A DNA stretch of 64,000 nucleotides from Thermohalobaculum sp039028795 (lineage in GTDB: Bacteria > Pseudomonadota > Alphaproteobacteria > Rhodobacterales > Rhodobacteraceae). The position numbers were made by a program, and so were the translations under genes. Under the pieces are notes generated by a model. That model was not told the DNA's origin, did not search any database, and was given only the letters and a program-made list of their open reading frames with translations. Numbering within the stretch: the first letter of the stretch is position 1; each line of letters begins with the position of its first letter. This document shows, one piece after another, positions 52,722 through 59,891 of the stretch. Location of the stretch: assembly GCA_039028795.1 (NCBI GenBank), contig JBCCHJ010000022.1, positions 11,681 through 75,680 on the forward strand, given 5' to 3'.

Positions 52722-54041
52722 CTAGAAATCCAAGCCGACAGACAGGCTGATCAGCAATTCATCCCCTTCGAATTGCGGGATGTTTGATTGCCGGCTCAGC
52801 CAATCCAATGCGGCCTTTACGTAAAAACCTTCGACGAAGTGCGCTGTCAGACTGGAGCCAACGCGAATATCCAGATCATCCCGTTCGCGGGTTGGATCAA
52901 CAGCCGCATCAGGATCCAGGAAACTCCGATCCAAGATCTGCCCATAGGCGGACACCCGCCACTTCCGTTCGGCAAAGGCAAGGCCCGCATCGAAATCATA
53001 GTCAGCGCCTATCCGCCCCCCTAGCTCTAGATTGGCAACCGCATCGGATTGCGAATTGTCGAGAGCCGCGAGACCCGATAGCCGGATTTTGAAGTCGCGG
53101 GTCGGTCGATAGATCACACCGGCGACGGCGCGCTGGACCGGGCCATCGGCGTCCGTCAGTTCATGCCAGCGGTATCCTGACCGGAACGATCCGTAGATCG
53201 ACCAATCCGAAGTGAGTGTGTCGCTGAATTGGACACCGACCCCTGCGGTCGAATAGAGCCAGTCACCGCCAGTGAAGATCGTGTCAAGCTCGACGAACGG
53301 CCGAAGCTTCGGACCAAATGCAAATTGGTCCAGTGACAGGGAAGGGCCCGTGCGCAGGAAGATCCCGTCGAAGTCACCGTCCCGTTTATCGACGAAATGC
53401 AGAGCCTCAAAGCCAAGCTCAGTGAACCAAGTGTCCCCGTTCGGCGAATTCATGTCATAGCGATGCTCTACCCGGGCAGAAACCAAACCCCCGACATCGC
53501 CATCCGAGCCGACGCCCGGAGCACGAGTCAGTGGAACGCCCAATGAGAAAACCGTCGGGCTGTCGGATCTGAGCGTCGCGTTGGTCGAGTAGGCAACACC
53601 CACCGCAACATTTCCGCTGAAACCCGACGGCGCGGTCCGTTCGGCGATCGCCTGGCGATATTGTGCGATTGTGCGCTGGGTTTCGGACGGCAAACCGCTG
53701 ACATCTTGCAAAATTGCAAAGTGATGATCTGCCACCGGATAGGCGCCCAGCGCGAAATAAGCGATGGCCAAATCCAGCCGTGCGCCGACCTCGCCTGGAT
53801 ACTGATCCAAAACCCGTTCCAGCGTCGAGACCGCGGGCTCGAACTCGCGTAGTCGAATTGACGCCGACGCATGGGCAAGCATCGCATCGCGATCGGTTGG
53901 ATCCGCGATCATGCGTTGCAGGGCTGCATCGCGATCCGCGCGCAGGTCGCCATTGGCCTGCGCGAGCGCATCAAGCGGCAGAAGTGAAACAAACGCTGCA
54001 AATCCGGCCAAAAACAGCCGGTTGAAAACAAACCGTGTCAC
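52722..54041 (-). CDS. TPR and beta-barrel outer membrane protein
   Basis: 439 residues: signal peptide (LFLAGFAAFVSLLPLDALAQ), an N-terminal TPR-like helical region (residues about 40-145, EFEPAVSTLERVLDQYPGEVGARLDLAIAYFALG) and a C-terminal half of alternating amphipathic strands ending in LISLSVGLDF, an outer-membrane barrel signature with terminal Phe. The likeness is to surface lipoprotein assembly modifiers. GTG start with AAGGGGGAT upstream. First gene of the operon with FecR and cyclase, probably part of the sensory assembly. Confidence 0.85.
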   Translation of the reverse strand: MTRFVFNRLFLAGFAAFVSLLPLDALAQANGDLRADRDAALQRMIADPTDRDAMLAHASASIRLREFEPAVSTLERVLDQYPGEVGARLDLAIAYFALGAYPVADHHFAILQDVSGLPSETQRTIAQYRQAIAERTAPSGFSGNVAVGVAYSTNATLRSDSPTVFSLGVPLTRAPGVGSDGDVGGLVSARVEHRYDMNSPNGDTWFTELGFEALHFVDKRDGDFDGIFLRTGPSLSLDQFAFGPKLRPFVELDTIFTGGDWLYSTAGVGVQFSDTLTSDWSIYGSFRSGYRWHELTDADGPVQRAVAGVIYRPTRDFKIRLSGLAALDNSQSDAVANLELGGRIGADYDFDAGLAFAERKWRVSAYGQILDRSFLDPDAAVDPTRERDDLDIRVGSSLTAHFVEGFYVKAALDWLSRQSNIPQFEGDELLISLSVGLDF

Positions 54042-54706
54042 GTTATCCCCCTTGTCCGGGAAGATCCCAAGTCGCAGGATTTCCCTTTCGAACGAGAAAA
54101 TTAGAGCACGCGTCGCAAAATGCGGTTGTGATTTTTGTTACATCGTCAACTTAAGCTGGTTCCAATTTTTATTTTAGCTTCAGAAAACGCCCAATCTAGG
54201 TTGATTGAGGATCGTCTGGGAGGCTGGTGTGTTCCGGGTACCGGCAGGCTTGTAGCACACATGACCGATCAAGAATTGGCTGTGTTGATCGGGCATTGAG
54301 CGGGCTACCGAAGCGCCAAATCCGAAAACCGAATCGATGTCTGCGTCCAGGCGCGACCAGGACCTTGGATGATGCCGGGCACTATTTTTGGACCAATTAA
54401 AATCGGTACAACTTTATGGAATCTATGACCGATTCAGTTCGCCTTGGTGTGCAAGTCGCGAAAGAGTGCAGAATCACTCCTCGCTGTTAACTCCTCCTTT
54501 ACGAGTAGTTTCCAATTCTGCTAACAAATCTTCGCGTTCAAGATTGCGTTACGCAATTTTGGTAGAGTGCTTACCTAGAAAATCATGCGAATGTGGCGGT
54601 GCGTGCCTGGTTCTCAACTTTTGCGCCACATTTAGACCGTGATTGATAATGTAAGCTCACTGCGTGGGTGAATCGGGTTAGGCGAAACAGCAACGGAGTT
54701 CCCATT
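54042..54706. other. AT-richer gene-free region
   Basis: 665 bases without a believable gene. It contains the CRP-like site (54127-54142) with a minus-strand TCTAAT -10 at 54100-54105, CCGATCA/TGATCGG arms around 54246-54271, and ATTGCG-TTA-CGCAAT (54543-54557) followed by three more T residues, a weak terminator-like hairpin. A frame at 54388-54642 has neither ribosome site nor family features. Confidence 0.55.
54127..54142 (-). promoter_or_regulatory. CRP-like site of the cyclase operon
   Basis: TGTGA-TTTTTG-TTACA matches nine of ten consensus positions. Its centre (54134.5) lies 32 bases upstream of a minus-strand -10-like TCTAAT (54105-54100, five of six to TATAAT). This predicts a start near 54093 with the site at about -41.5, class II spacing. 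The operon begins with the GTG at 54041. Confidence 0.5.
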
Positions 54707-55105
54707 TTGCGCAATCTCGTGCAGCTTGGCATCTCTTTGATCTGCGTCGGTTTGATCGGCGGAGGGCTGTTCTTCTCTATGGGTCCATCAGGCGAAGGCC
54801 TGATCCTTGACCGGCCCGGAAGCCCCGGTCGCCTGATGACAGCGGAAACCAGCGCGACCGCTTTCTTCGAGCTGAATGGCGATACCCTTGAATTGACAAT
54901 GCTCTTCACCGAACCGGCCGATCCGGACAGCGTGTTTAGAACACGGGTTCGGCTGATGGATGGTCAAAGCCACAGCATTGTGGTCGGAGAATCGGATGAA
55001 GGATCCGGTGCACAGAGATACACGTTCCGCCGTATCGGATACACGGTAGAGATGCGCTCGGCACCCGCGGCTCCACTTACGGCTTCATTTCGCGTTCACG
55101 AATAG
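54707..55105 (+). CDS. membrane-anchored protein, paralogue of the next gene
   Basis: About 132 residues from TTG 54707 (ACGGAG eight bases upstream); a GTG at 54668 is also open but lacks a ribosome site. A hydrophobic segment (LGISLICVGLIGGGLFFSMG) anchors or exports the protein. The remaining domain (ELTMLFTEPADPDSVFRTRVRLMDGQSHSIVVGE...YTFRRIGYTVEM) is homologous to that of 55229-55591. Family unknown to me. Probably periplasmic. Confidence 0.7.
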   Translation: MRNLVQLGISLICVGLIGGGLFFSMGPSGEGLILDRPGSPGRLMTAETSATAFFELNGDTLELTMLFTEPADPDSVFRTRVRLMDGQSHSIVVGESDEGSGAQRYTFRRIGYTVEMRSAPAAPLTASFRVHE

Positions 55106-55228
55106 GCCGTAAAACGCGGATTTGCAGCTTTTTTCGCAAATCGCACTGACCTTGTAGCAATCGTCACTCCATCTTAAAGATTATAGAAGTAGACAAATCC
55201 CATCGAAGTTGACCGATGGGGATCTGGA

Positions 55229-55591
55229 ATGTTCCGCGCTCTGATTTTCGCACTTGTTACAGCGATGGCTCTGCCCGCATCTGCCGAAGAACAATCGGCT
55301 ATGATCCGGGCTGGCGATACGGCTCAGATGAACGTTGGTGAAAGCCAGGCGATTGCGTTCTACACGACCGACCGCAAGGGCATGCGCGTTACGATGGTCT
55401 TCACGGATAGCGAAGGCGAAACCATGCGGACCCGTATTCTGCTGGATGACGGCCAGACGCACGCAATCGTTTTTGATGCTTCGGAAGATTTCGAAGACGG
55501 CTATCGCTTCAGCTTCCGCCGCAATGGCGACACGGTCGAAATGACTGGCGAGGATCGTTCCGGCCCAACCGAGGTTGCTGCACGGTACTGA
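55229..55591 (+). CDS. small exported protein, paralogue of the previous gene
   Basis: 120 residues with a cleavable signal peptide (MFRALIFALVTAMALPASA/E) and a beta-rich domain: MRVTMVFTDSEGETMRTRILLDDGQTHAIVFDASEDFEDGYRF in sequence with SFRRNGDTVEM. The shared core with the preceding gene is TMxFT, TRxxLxDGQxHxIV and FRRxxxTVEM. Function unknown; a beta-sandwich periplasmic protein is likely. A good terminator follows. Confidence 0.78.
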   Translation: MFRALIFALVTAMALPASAEEQSAMIRAGDTAQMNVGESQAIAFYTTDRKGMRVTMVFTDSEGETMRTRILLDDGQTHAIVFDASEDFEDGYRFSFRRNGDTVEMTGEDRSGPTEVAARY

Positions 55592-55624
55592 TCACCACGA
55601 CGACCTAAACAGCATCTTCGCATG

Positions 55625-55657
55625 AAGCGCTGGTAGCCCGCCGGCGCTTTTTGTTTT
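55625..55657 (+). terminator. intrinsic terminator
   Basis: AAGCGCTGG (55625-55633) pairs with CCGGCGCTT (55641-55649) with one G-T pair and a seven-base loop, followed by TTTGTTTT. It lies 34 bases after the stop of the exported protein gene. Confidence 0.8.
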
Positions 55658-55726
55658 CAGGAAATGGTCATTTTTTTGGGGCGCGGGTCAGCCGGGCGAT
55701 GACCATCGTAAAGAAATCCCGAAACG

Positions 55727-55742
55727 TGTGACAACGGTCACA
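55727..55742 (+). promoter_or_regulatory. consensus CRP site
   Basis: TGTGA-CAACGG-TCACA matches the CRP consensus at all ten fixed positions. It is embedded in the larger dyad CCCGAA...TTCGGG (55718-55748). Its centre (55734.5) is 33 bases upstream of a -10-like CATTAT (55765-55770), which predicts a start near 55777 with CRP at about -41.5. No protein gene follows on this strand. Confidence 0.6.
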
Positions 55743-55776
55743 TTCGGGGAAGGCCGAATCGAGCCATTATCTTCTT

Positions 55777-55895
55777 GTCCCGACGAGATGGCATCTGGCC
55801 ACGGTCACTGACATCTCTGAAAGACGCCACGTGTGTTTCTTGTGATACCTCTCTAACTTGGCGCTGGGCTTCTCTCCCCCAGCGCCATTTTTCTT
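55777..55895 (+). ncRNA. candidate CRP-activated small RNA
   Basis: About 119 bases from the predicted start near 55777 to a strong terminator. The segment is free of ORFs, can form AGATG-G-CATCT near its start, and ends with GGCGCTGGG/CCCAGCGCC (55860-55868 and 55878-55886) plus ATTTTTCTTT. A gene-free transcript unit with its own consensus activator site and terminator fits a trans-acting RNA, like CRP-controlled RNAs of enterobacteria. The start is inferred. Confidence 0.45.
55860..55895 (+). terminator. strong intrinsic terminator without upstream ORF
   Basis: A perfect nine-bp GC-rich stem, GGCGCTGGG with CCCAGCGCC, has a CU-rich loop of nine bases (CTTCTCTCC) and a following T-run (TTTTTCTTT). 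The orientation is plus-strand only, and the preceding terminator already ended the protein transcript, so a separate RNA must be its client. The loop could pair with purine-rich ribosome sites. Confidence 0.8.
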
Positions 55896-55967
55896 TGCGG
55901 GGTCAACGAACCGTGGCTTAAGCGCTGCTTCACCGAAAACCCTCAGGCAGGACCAGGCATCGTCAGA

Positions 55968-56600
55968 TCAAATGGTAGGAACGGCGGTACCGATCATGCA
56001 GTCCCGACTAACGATCGTCGCCAATTGTTCGGCGTCCCACCCGTCGGTTTCGACCGGTCGCGCTGGCAAAACGAGATAGCGCATATCAGCCGTCGAATCG
56101 TGCACGCGGACTTGGATCGAGTCTGGCAATTCCAACCCGAACTCTGACAGCACCTTGCGTGGTTCCTTCACTGTGCGCGATCGGTAGGCACGAGTCTTGT
56201 ACCAATCTGGCGGCAGGCCCAGCAGATTTCGCGGATAACAGGAACATAGAGTGCAGACGATGACGTTGTGGACCGTATCGGTGTTCTCGACCACAACCAA
56301 CTTCATCCCATCGGTAGGAAAGCCCATCTCCTCGGCCGCTGCAGAGCCATCGGCCAGCAAGCGAGCCTTGAAGTCCGGATCTGTCCAAGCCCGTGCCACG
56401 ACTTTAGCACCATCGGCAGGTGAACGCCGGTCCATGGATTCGATCTGAGCAGTGATCTCTGCGGCGGTCGTAATGCCCTTTTCGATCAGGATTTCGCGGA
56501 CAGCAATCTCCATCGTCTGCCAATAGGTCAGCGGCCCATCGTTGTCCTGACGATATGGGTGACCCGAAGGGCTGAGGTGGTCATGGTGATCATGTGGCAT
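55968..56600 (-). CDS. nthA: nitrile hydratase alpha subunit (cobalt-type motif)
   Basis: 210 residues with the metal-binding VCTLCSC motif (about residue 115), whose Thr after the first Cys marks the cobalt type; in the family two of the cysteines become oxidised. Other landmarks are ILIEKGITTAAEI, ARAWTDPDFKARLLADG, LVVVENTDTVHNVIVCTLC and YRSRTVKEPRKVL. The enzyme hydrates nitriles to amides; thiocyanate hydrolase gamma subunits are related. Last gene of the operon, its ATG overlapping the stop of a 38-codon ORF (TGATG). Confidence 0.92.
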   Translation of the reverse strand: MPHDHHDHLSPSGHPYRQDNDGPLTYWQTMEIAVREILIEKGITTAAEITAQIESMDRRSPADGAKVVARAWTDPDFKARLLADGSAAAEEMGFPTDGMKLVVVENTDTVHNVIVCTLCSCYPRNLLGLPPDWYKTRAYRSRTVKEPRKVLSEFGLELPDSIQVRVHDSTADMRYLVLPARPVETDGWDAEQLATIVSRDCMIGTAVPTI

Positions 56601-56716
56601 CAGCGACCTCCACGAAGCCAGGTGACGAGCGCTCTCTCGGACGGCGTCTCACGTTGGTTGGCGAATGGATGGGGCTCGGCCCAGGCTTTGCGCCACCACT
56701 TAAGAAAACGTTTCAT
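56600..56716 (-). CDS. 38-residue ORF coupled inside the nitrile hydratase operon
   Basis: A small frame exactly fills the gap between the beta C-terminal gene and the alpha gene. ATG (56714-56716) overlaps the upstream TGA as ATGA, and its TGA (56600-56602) overlaps the alpha ATG as TGATG. GGAGG lies four to eight bases before the ATG. The peptide begins MKRFLKWWRKAWAEPHPF and is basic and tryptophan-rich at the start. It is much shorter than known nitrile hydratase activators (over 100 residues). The matching overlaps at both ends argue for real translation. Confidence 0.65.
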   Translation of the reverse strand: MKRFLKWWRKAWAEPHPFANQRETPSERALVTWLRGGR

Positions 56717-57045
56717 GCTGCCTCCAGCCAATGTTCAAAGATTTCCGCATCGATCGTGTCTTGCGGATTTTCAACACCATCGCCCCAAACCTCGACCATT
56801 GTGAAGCGCACGCGATACAGCGGAAGATCGCCGGTTCCCAATCCATAGGCCAGCGCTTCCGGGTTGCCGAAGGCACCGCAGATGCGTTCCACCATCCCAG
56901 TTTTACCGCGCAAATACCAGGGCGTACGGATATGACCGGGTGCGGCGCCTGGGCGAGTTCTTACGGTTTGTCCGGGTTGGAACTTCGGTGTTCCCGCAGG
57001 ATAGGGCGGGTCGAAAGGCAGATTATCGACTATCGGTAAGGTCAT
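56713..57045 (-). CDS. nitrile hydratase beta subunit, C-terminal (SH3-like) half
   Basis: 110 residues matching the C-terminal domain of nitrile hydratase beta: FQPGQTVRTRPGAAPGHIRTPWYLRGKTGMVERICGAFGNPE, then LPLYRVRFTMVEVWGD and AEIFEHWLEAA. In most organisms this is fused to the N-terminal half; here it is a separate gene, as in three-subunit thiocyanate hydrolase and toyocamycin nitrile hydratase. Overlaps the cupin gene stop (ATGA) and the following 38-codon ORF (ATGA). Confidence 0.9.
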   Translation of the reverse strand: MTLPIVDNLPFDPPYPAGTPKFQPGQTVRTRPGAAPGHIRTPWYLRGKTGMVERICGAFGNPEALAYGLGTGDLPLYRVRFTMVEVWGDGVENPQDTIDAEIFEHWLEAA

Positions 57046-57536
57046 GCTTCCCCCTTTGGTGGGGATGGTGGTGCGAATTGTCGGAAGGCCGATAAAGGTG
57101 CTTCGTGGACACCGGCGTCGGTCCAGGTGACGCGTTTGTCGAGTTCCGGCATGTCGATCACTTTAGCCGATACAATATGGCCACCCATCAGGCAGACCAG
57201 TTCAGAGGTGCCGATATTCCGCACGCAGTGCGATGGCCCGCTTTTGTAGAAAGCGACAAAATCCCCATCGGCCATGGTATGTGTCTCATCCCCCAATCGG
57301 ACGCTCGCGGCGCCCGAGACGATATACATCCATTCTTCTTCCCCGTGGTGTGTGTGGTAGGGAAATGCCTGCTCTCCAGGCGCTATAGTCACCACGTTCA
57401 CCGCCACGTCTTTCATCCCTGCCATACGAGAGACGGGCGCCATCGTGCACTTCGAAGACGGATCCAACGGGTGCTGAAAGGCAAACCCTGTAGCAGTGAT
57501 TTCCGCCGCGCGCCAAACCGGCTTGGGGTCTGTCAT
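57042..57536 (-). CDS. cupin-domain protein in the nitrile hydratase operon
   Basis: 164 residues with a single cupin: FPYHTHHGEEEWMYIVSGAASVRLGD (metal-binding His/Glu motif 1) and GDFVAFYKSGPSHCVRNIG (motif 2). Cupins bind metals and serve as isomerases, oxygenases or small-molecule sensors. It lies between the two halves of the beta subunit with ATGA overlaps on both sides. It might assist metal or substrate handling, or act on the amide or acid product; neither is shown. Confidence 0.85.
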   Translation of the reverse strand: MTDPKPVWRAAEITATGFAFQHPLDPSSKCTMAPVSRMAGMKDVAVNVVTIAPGEQAFPYHTHHGEEEWMYIVSGAASVRLGDETHTMADGDFVAFYKSGPSHCVRNIGTSELVCLMGGHIVSAKVIDMPELDKRVTWTDAGVHEAPLSAFRQFAPPSPPKGEA

Positions 57537-57886
57537 GCCTTTGGCTCCTGCGCCTCGCCATAGGTATCGCCACGAGATTGAACTTCGGCCATCTTGGCGT
57601 TTAGCTCTTCAATCGTGAACGCGCCTGCTTCGATCATGTTTTGGGTGACAGAGTTCATCCAGCGTTCGTAGTAAGTCATCGTCTCGAAGGCTTCTTCACC
57701 CATGTCTTCCAGAACACGTCGAAGGCCATCGACTGTGAAGTATCCCTTGTCCGAGGATAAACGCAGCAGGGCATCGACCCGCTTTTCCCAGATCGCGAAA
57801 TCATGGCCGTCCTGGTTGATGGGGCCAGCATCCTTGCCGCCCATATCGTGCCAGCGCTGGCCGGTGGTTTTTGTATCATGTGGCAT
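57533..57886 (-). CDS. nthB: nitrile hydratase beta subunit, N-terminal half
   Basis: 117 residues: QRWHDMGGKDAGPINQDGHDFAIWEKRVDALLRLSSDKGYFTVDGLRR and YYERWMNSVTQNMIEAGAFTIEELNAKM, the N-terminal domain of nitrile hydratase beta that embraces the alpha subunit. The gene stops where the SH3-like half would follow. It opens the operon. Its first 12 coding bases (ATGCCACATGAT) are identical to those of the alpha gene, so both proteins begin MPHD. Confidence 0.9.
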   Translation of the reverse strand: MPHDTKTTGQRWHDMGGKDAGPINQDGHDFAIWEKRVDALLRLSSDKGYFTVDGLRRVLEDMGEEAFETMTYYERWMNSVTQNMIEAGAFTIEELNAKMAEVQSRGDTYGEAQEPKA

Positions 57887-57930
57887 GGCATCACGCTAAC
57901 GCGGTCAGACGTGCGCGCCAAGACCTCTCG

Positions 57931-58668
57931 TTAAATCTTGATTTGATCCGCCAATGCCGCCTGTGCATCAGACAAAGTCTTTGCTGGGGCCGGCCCGATC
58001 AGAATAAAGCCCATGCCGCCATTCGCCCAGGTCACAGCGTTCAGCCCGCTGATCTCTTGGTTGGATGCTTTTGAGTCGATGTCTGAGCGGGTCAGGCAAA
58101 AGGCAATCGGGTTTCCGTCCGCGTCCAGATATGTCAGCTGCGCCAAGGGTTGTCCGTTAAAGTCCAGGATTTGTGCCCGCTGGAACTCCAGCCCTGGCAC
58201 AGAGACCTGATCTACGGTTAGTGGAAGGCCCAGATCACGCGATGTTCGTGCCAGACTTTCGGTCCGTCGATCCGACCCCATCTGAAGGTTCGTCAGCGTT
58301 GCGGTTGAATAGAGGACCTGATAGTCAGCAACTGCCTGATGCCAATTCGTCGGACGCTCACCCGGTGCAATTGACCAGCCCACACCCAATCCGGCTACGA
58401 ACAAGACCGCCGCGGCAGCGGCTGCGCGCCAGCCACCCCAGGCAGACTGCGGTGCCGGGGCAGTCTGGGCAATGTCAGGCGCTGTGGCCAGCAACGCATC
58501 GAAACCTTGTCGCAACTCATCCGTTTCGATCTGCAGGGCTGCGACCCGGTCTCCCAAAGCAGGATCTTCCGCCAGTGCCTTTGCCACACGGGCCGACATC
58601 GTCTGGTCTGCTTCCCCATCCAGGAATGCCACCAGATCTTCGTCGCTGATTTGGTCGGTCGTCATCAT
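57931..58668 (-). CDS. anti-sigma factor
   Basis: 245 residues. A cytoplasmic N-terminal region with ISDEDLVAFLDGEADQTMSARV (anti-sigma domain like RsiW/ChrR types, no zinc HxxxCxxC seen) is followed by one membrane helix (AAAAAVLFVAGLGVGW, about 84-99) and a periplasmic domain. Its ATG overlaps the sigma-factor stop (ATGA). It should hold the sigma factor inactive until an envelope or oxidative signal. Confidence 0.85.
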   Translation of the reverse strand: MMTTDQISDEDLVAFLDGEADQTMSARVAKALAEDPALGDRVAALQIETDELRQGFDALLATAPDIAQTAPAPQSAWGGWRAAAAAAVLFVAGLGVGWSIAPGERPTNWHQAVADYQVLYSTATLTNLQMGSDRRTESLARTSRDLGLPLTVDQVSVPGLEFQRAQILDFNGQPLAQLTYLDADGNPIAFCLTRSDIDSKASNQEISGLNAVTWANGGMGFILIGPAPAKTLSDAQAALADQIKI

Positions 58669-59174
58669 ATCGCGTCCGCCTTATCCGAAAGGGCCTCGTT
58701 CAGTTTGCGCCGTCCATTGGCCAGCCGACTCATGATTGTGCCAACGGGTATATCCAATATAGCGGCTGCCTCGGCATAAGCGCATCCTTCGACATAGACC
58801 AAGAAAATGGTCTCGCGCTGAGCCTCCGGTAGGGCCGTCATTTGTTTTAACACCTGTGCGGCCAAAATATTCACATCATTTTGATCCGACGTCGTTAGAC
58901 TTGTGTCTTCTATGGGGACCAGCCCTTGGCCCCGTCGCACCGACCGGGATCGAAGCTCGTTCTTCCAGATCGACGACAGTATTGTGAAGCACCATCGATC
59001 CAGGCGAGTGCCGTGTTGAAATTGCTCAGCTTTTTCCAGTGCCCGTAGTGCCGTGGCCTGTGCCAGATCATGGGCATCTTCGCGATTTCCAGACAGCGTG
59101 ATCCCGTACCGCCACAACCTTGGCATCAGCGCGGGCAGACCTGCCTGAACCTCTGATAACGACGGCTTCGCCAT
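58665..59174 (-). CDS. ECF-type RNA polymerase sigma factor
   Basis: 169 residues with region 2 (RLWRYGITLSGNREDAHDLAQATALRALEKAEQF) and region 4 (ALPEAQRETIFLVYVEGCAYAEAAAILDIPVGTIMSRLANGRRKL), and no region 1 or 3. ATG 59174 gives the standard ECF N-terminus; the frame above it lies over the divergent YceI gene. A minus-strand GGAACC near 59255 could be a -35 for autoregulation. It probably controls its own operon and the divergent yceI-like gene. Confidence 0.9.
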   Translation of the reverse strand: MAKPSLSEVQAGLPALMPRLWRYGITLSGNREDAHDLAQATALRALEKAEQFQHGTRLDRWCFTILSSIWKNELRSRSVRRGQGLVPIEDTSLTTSDQNDVNILAAQVLKQMTALPEAQRETIFLVYVEGCAYAEAAAILDIPVGTIMSRLANGRRKLNEALSDKADAI

Positions 59175-59266
59175 GACGTGAATAAAAGGTGTCCTCAAGT
59201 GTTCTAATTGATAGCGCCAGCAAATGTGCGTTGACAGACACCTTAACGGTTCCGAGGGAGGACACC

Positions 59267-59857
59267 ATGAGAAAACAGTTTTTATCGGTTGCCGCCGCAG
59301 GCGCGATGGCACTGATGTCGACAATGGCCCAGGCAGGTGGGTGGACGCTGTCGGCGGAAAACTCGAAGATCGCATTCGGCTCCGTCAAGAAAGATGTGGT
59401 TGGTGAAAGCCATCATTTCACGGGTTTGTCCGGATCGGTTTCCGAAGATGGAACTGCTCAGATTGAAATCGATGTCGCAAGCGTGGAGACACTGATCGAC
59501 ATCCGCAACGAGCGGATGCTGAAACACGTCTTCGACTCTATCAATTTTCCCAAGGCCGTGATTTCGGCCAGCTTCGATATGGACGAGGTATCGTCCCTGA
59601 AACCAGGCGAAGCGAAGGTGATCGATACCGAGGCGGTTTTGGGCCTGGTGGGTCAAGAGATCGAAATTTTCACAGAGCTGTTCGTCGTCGCTGTTGCCGA
59701 TGACAAGGTTCTCGTCACAACAGATGAGATGATCATGTTGTCCACCGAGGAACTTGGCATCAATCCCGGCGTTGACGAACTGATGAAGCTTGCAAAGCTT
59801 CCGTCGATCACGCGGTCCACCCCAGTGACGCTGCGTCTGATGTTTGTGAAGAACTGA
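59267..59857 (+). CDS. YceI-family periplasmic protein
   Basis: 196 residues with a signal peptide (MRKQFLSVAAAGAMALMSTMAQA) and a YceI lipocalin-like barrel: WTLSAENSKIAFGSVKKDVVGESHHFTGLSGSVSEDG and IRNERMLKHVFDSINFPKAVISA. YceI proteins bind isoprenoid lipids and are often stress-induced. GAGGGAGGACACC precedes the ATG. Divergent from the ECF sigma gene, a recurring pairing that suggests direct control. Confidence 0.9.
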   Translation: MRKQFLSVAAAGAMALMSTMAQAGGWTLSAENSKIAFGSVKKDVVGESHHFTGLSGSVSEDGTAQIEIDVASVETLIDIRNERMLKHVFDSINFPKAVISASFDMDEVSSLKPGEAKVIDTEAVLGLVGQEIEIFTELFVVAVADDKVLVTTDEMIMLSTEELGINPGVDELMKLAKLPSITRSTPVTLRLMFVKN

Positions 59858-59875
59858 CCGAATGGGTGGCTGTGA

Positions 59876-59890
59876 TGGGCCTTAGGCCCA
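59876..59890. terminator. short hairpin between yceI and DUF938 genes
   Basis: TGGGCC-TTA-GGCCCA lies between convergent genes, touching the DUF938 stop. There is no U-run. A possible transcript end for both directions. Confidence 0.4.
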
Positions 59891-59891
59891 C

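Noticed and set aside
54388..54642. 84-codon ORF in the gap before 54707
   Set aside because: No ribosome site, odd composition (many Ser, Arg, Cys) and no recognisable feature.
55718..55748. Reading the CCCGAA...TTCGGG dyad as part of the small RNA
   Set aside because: The inner TGTGA-N6-TCACA and its spacing to the -10 make it better explained as a protein-binding site upstream of the transcript.
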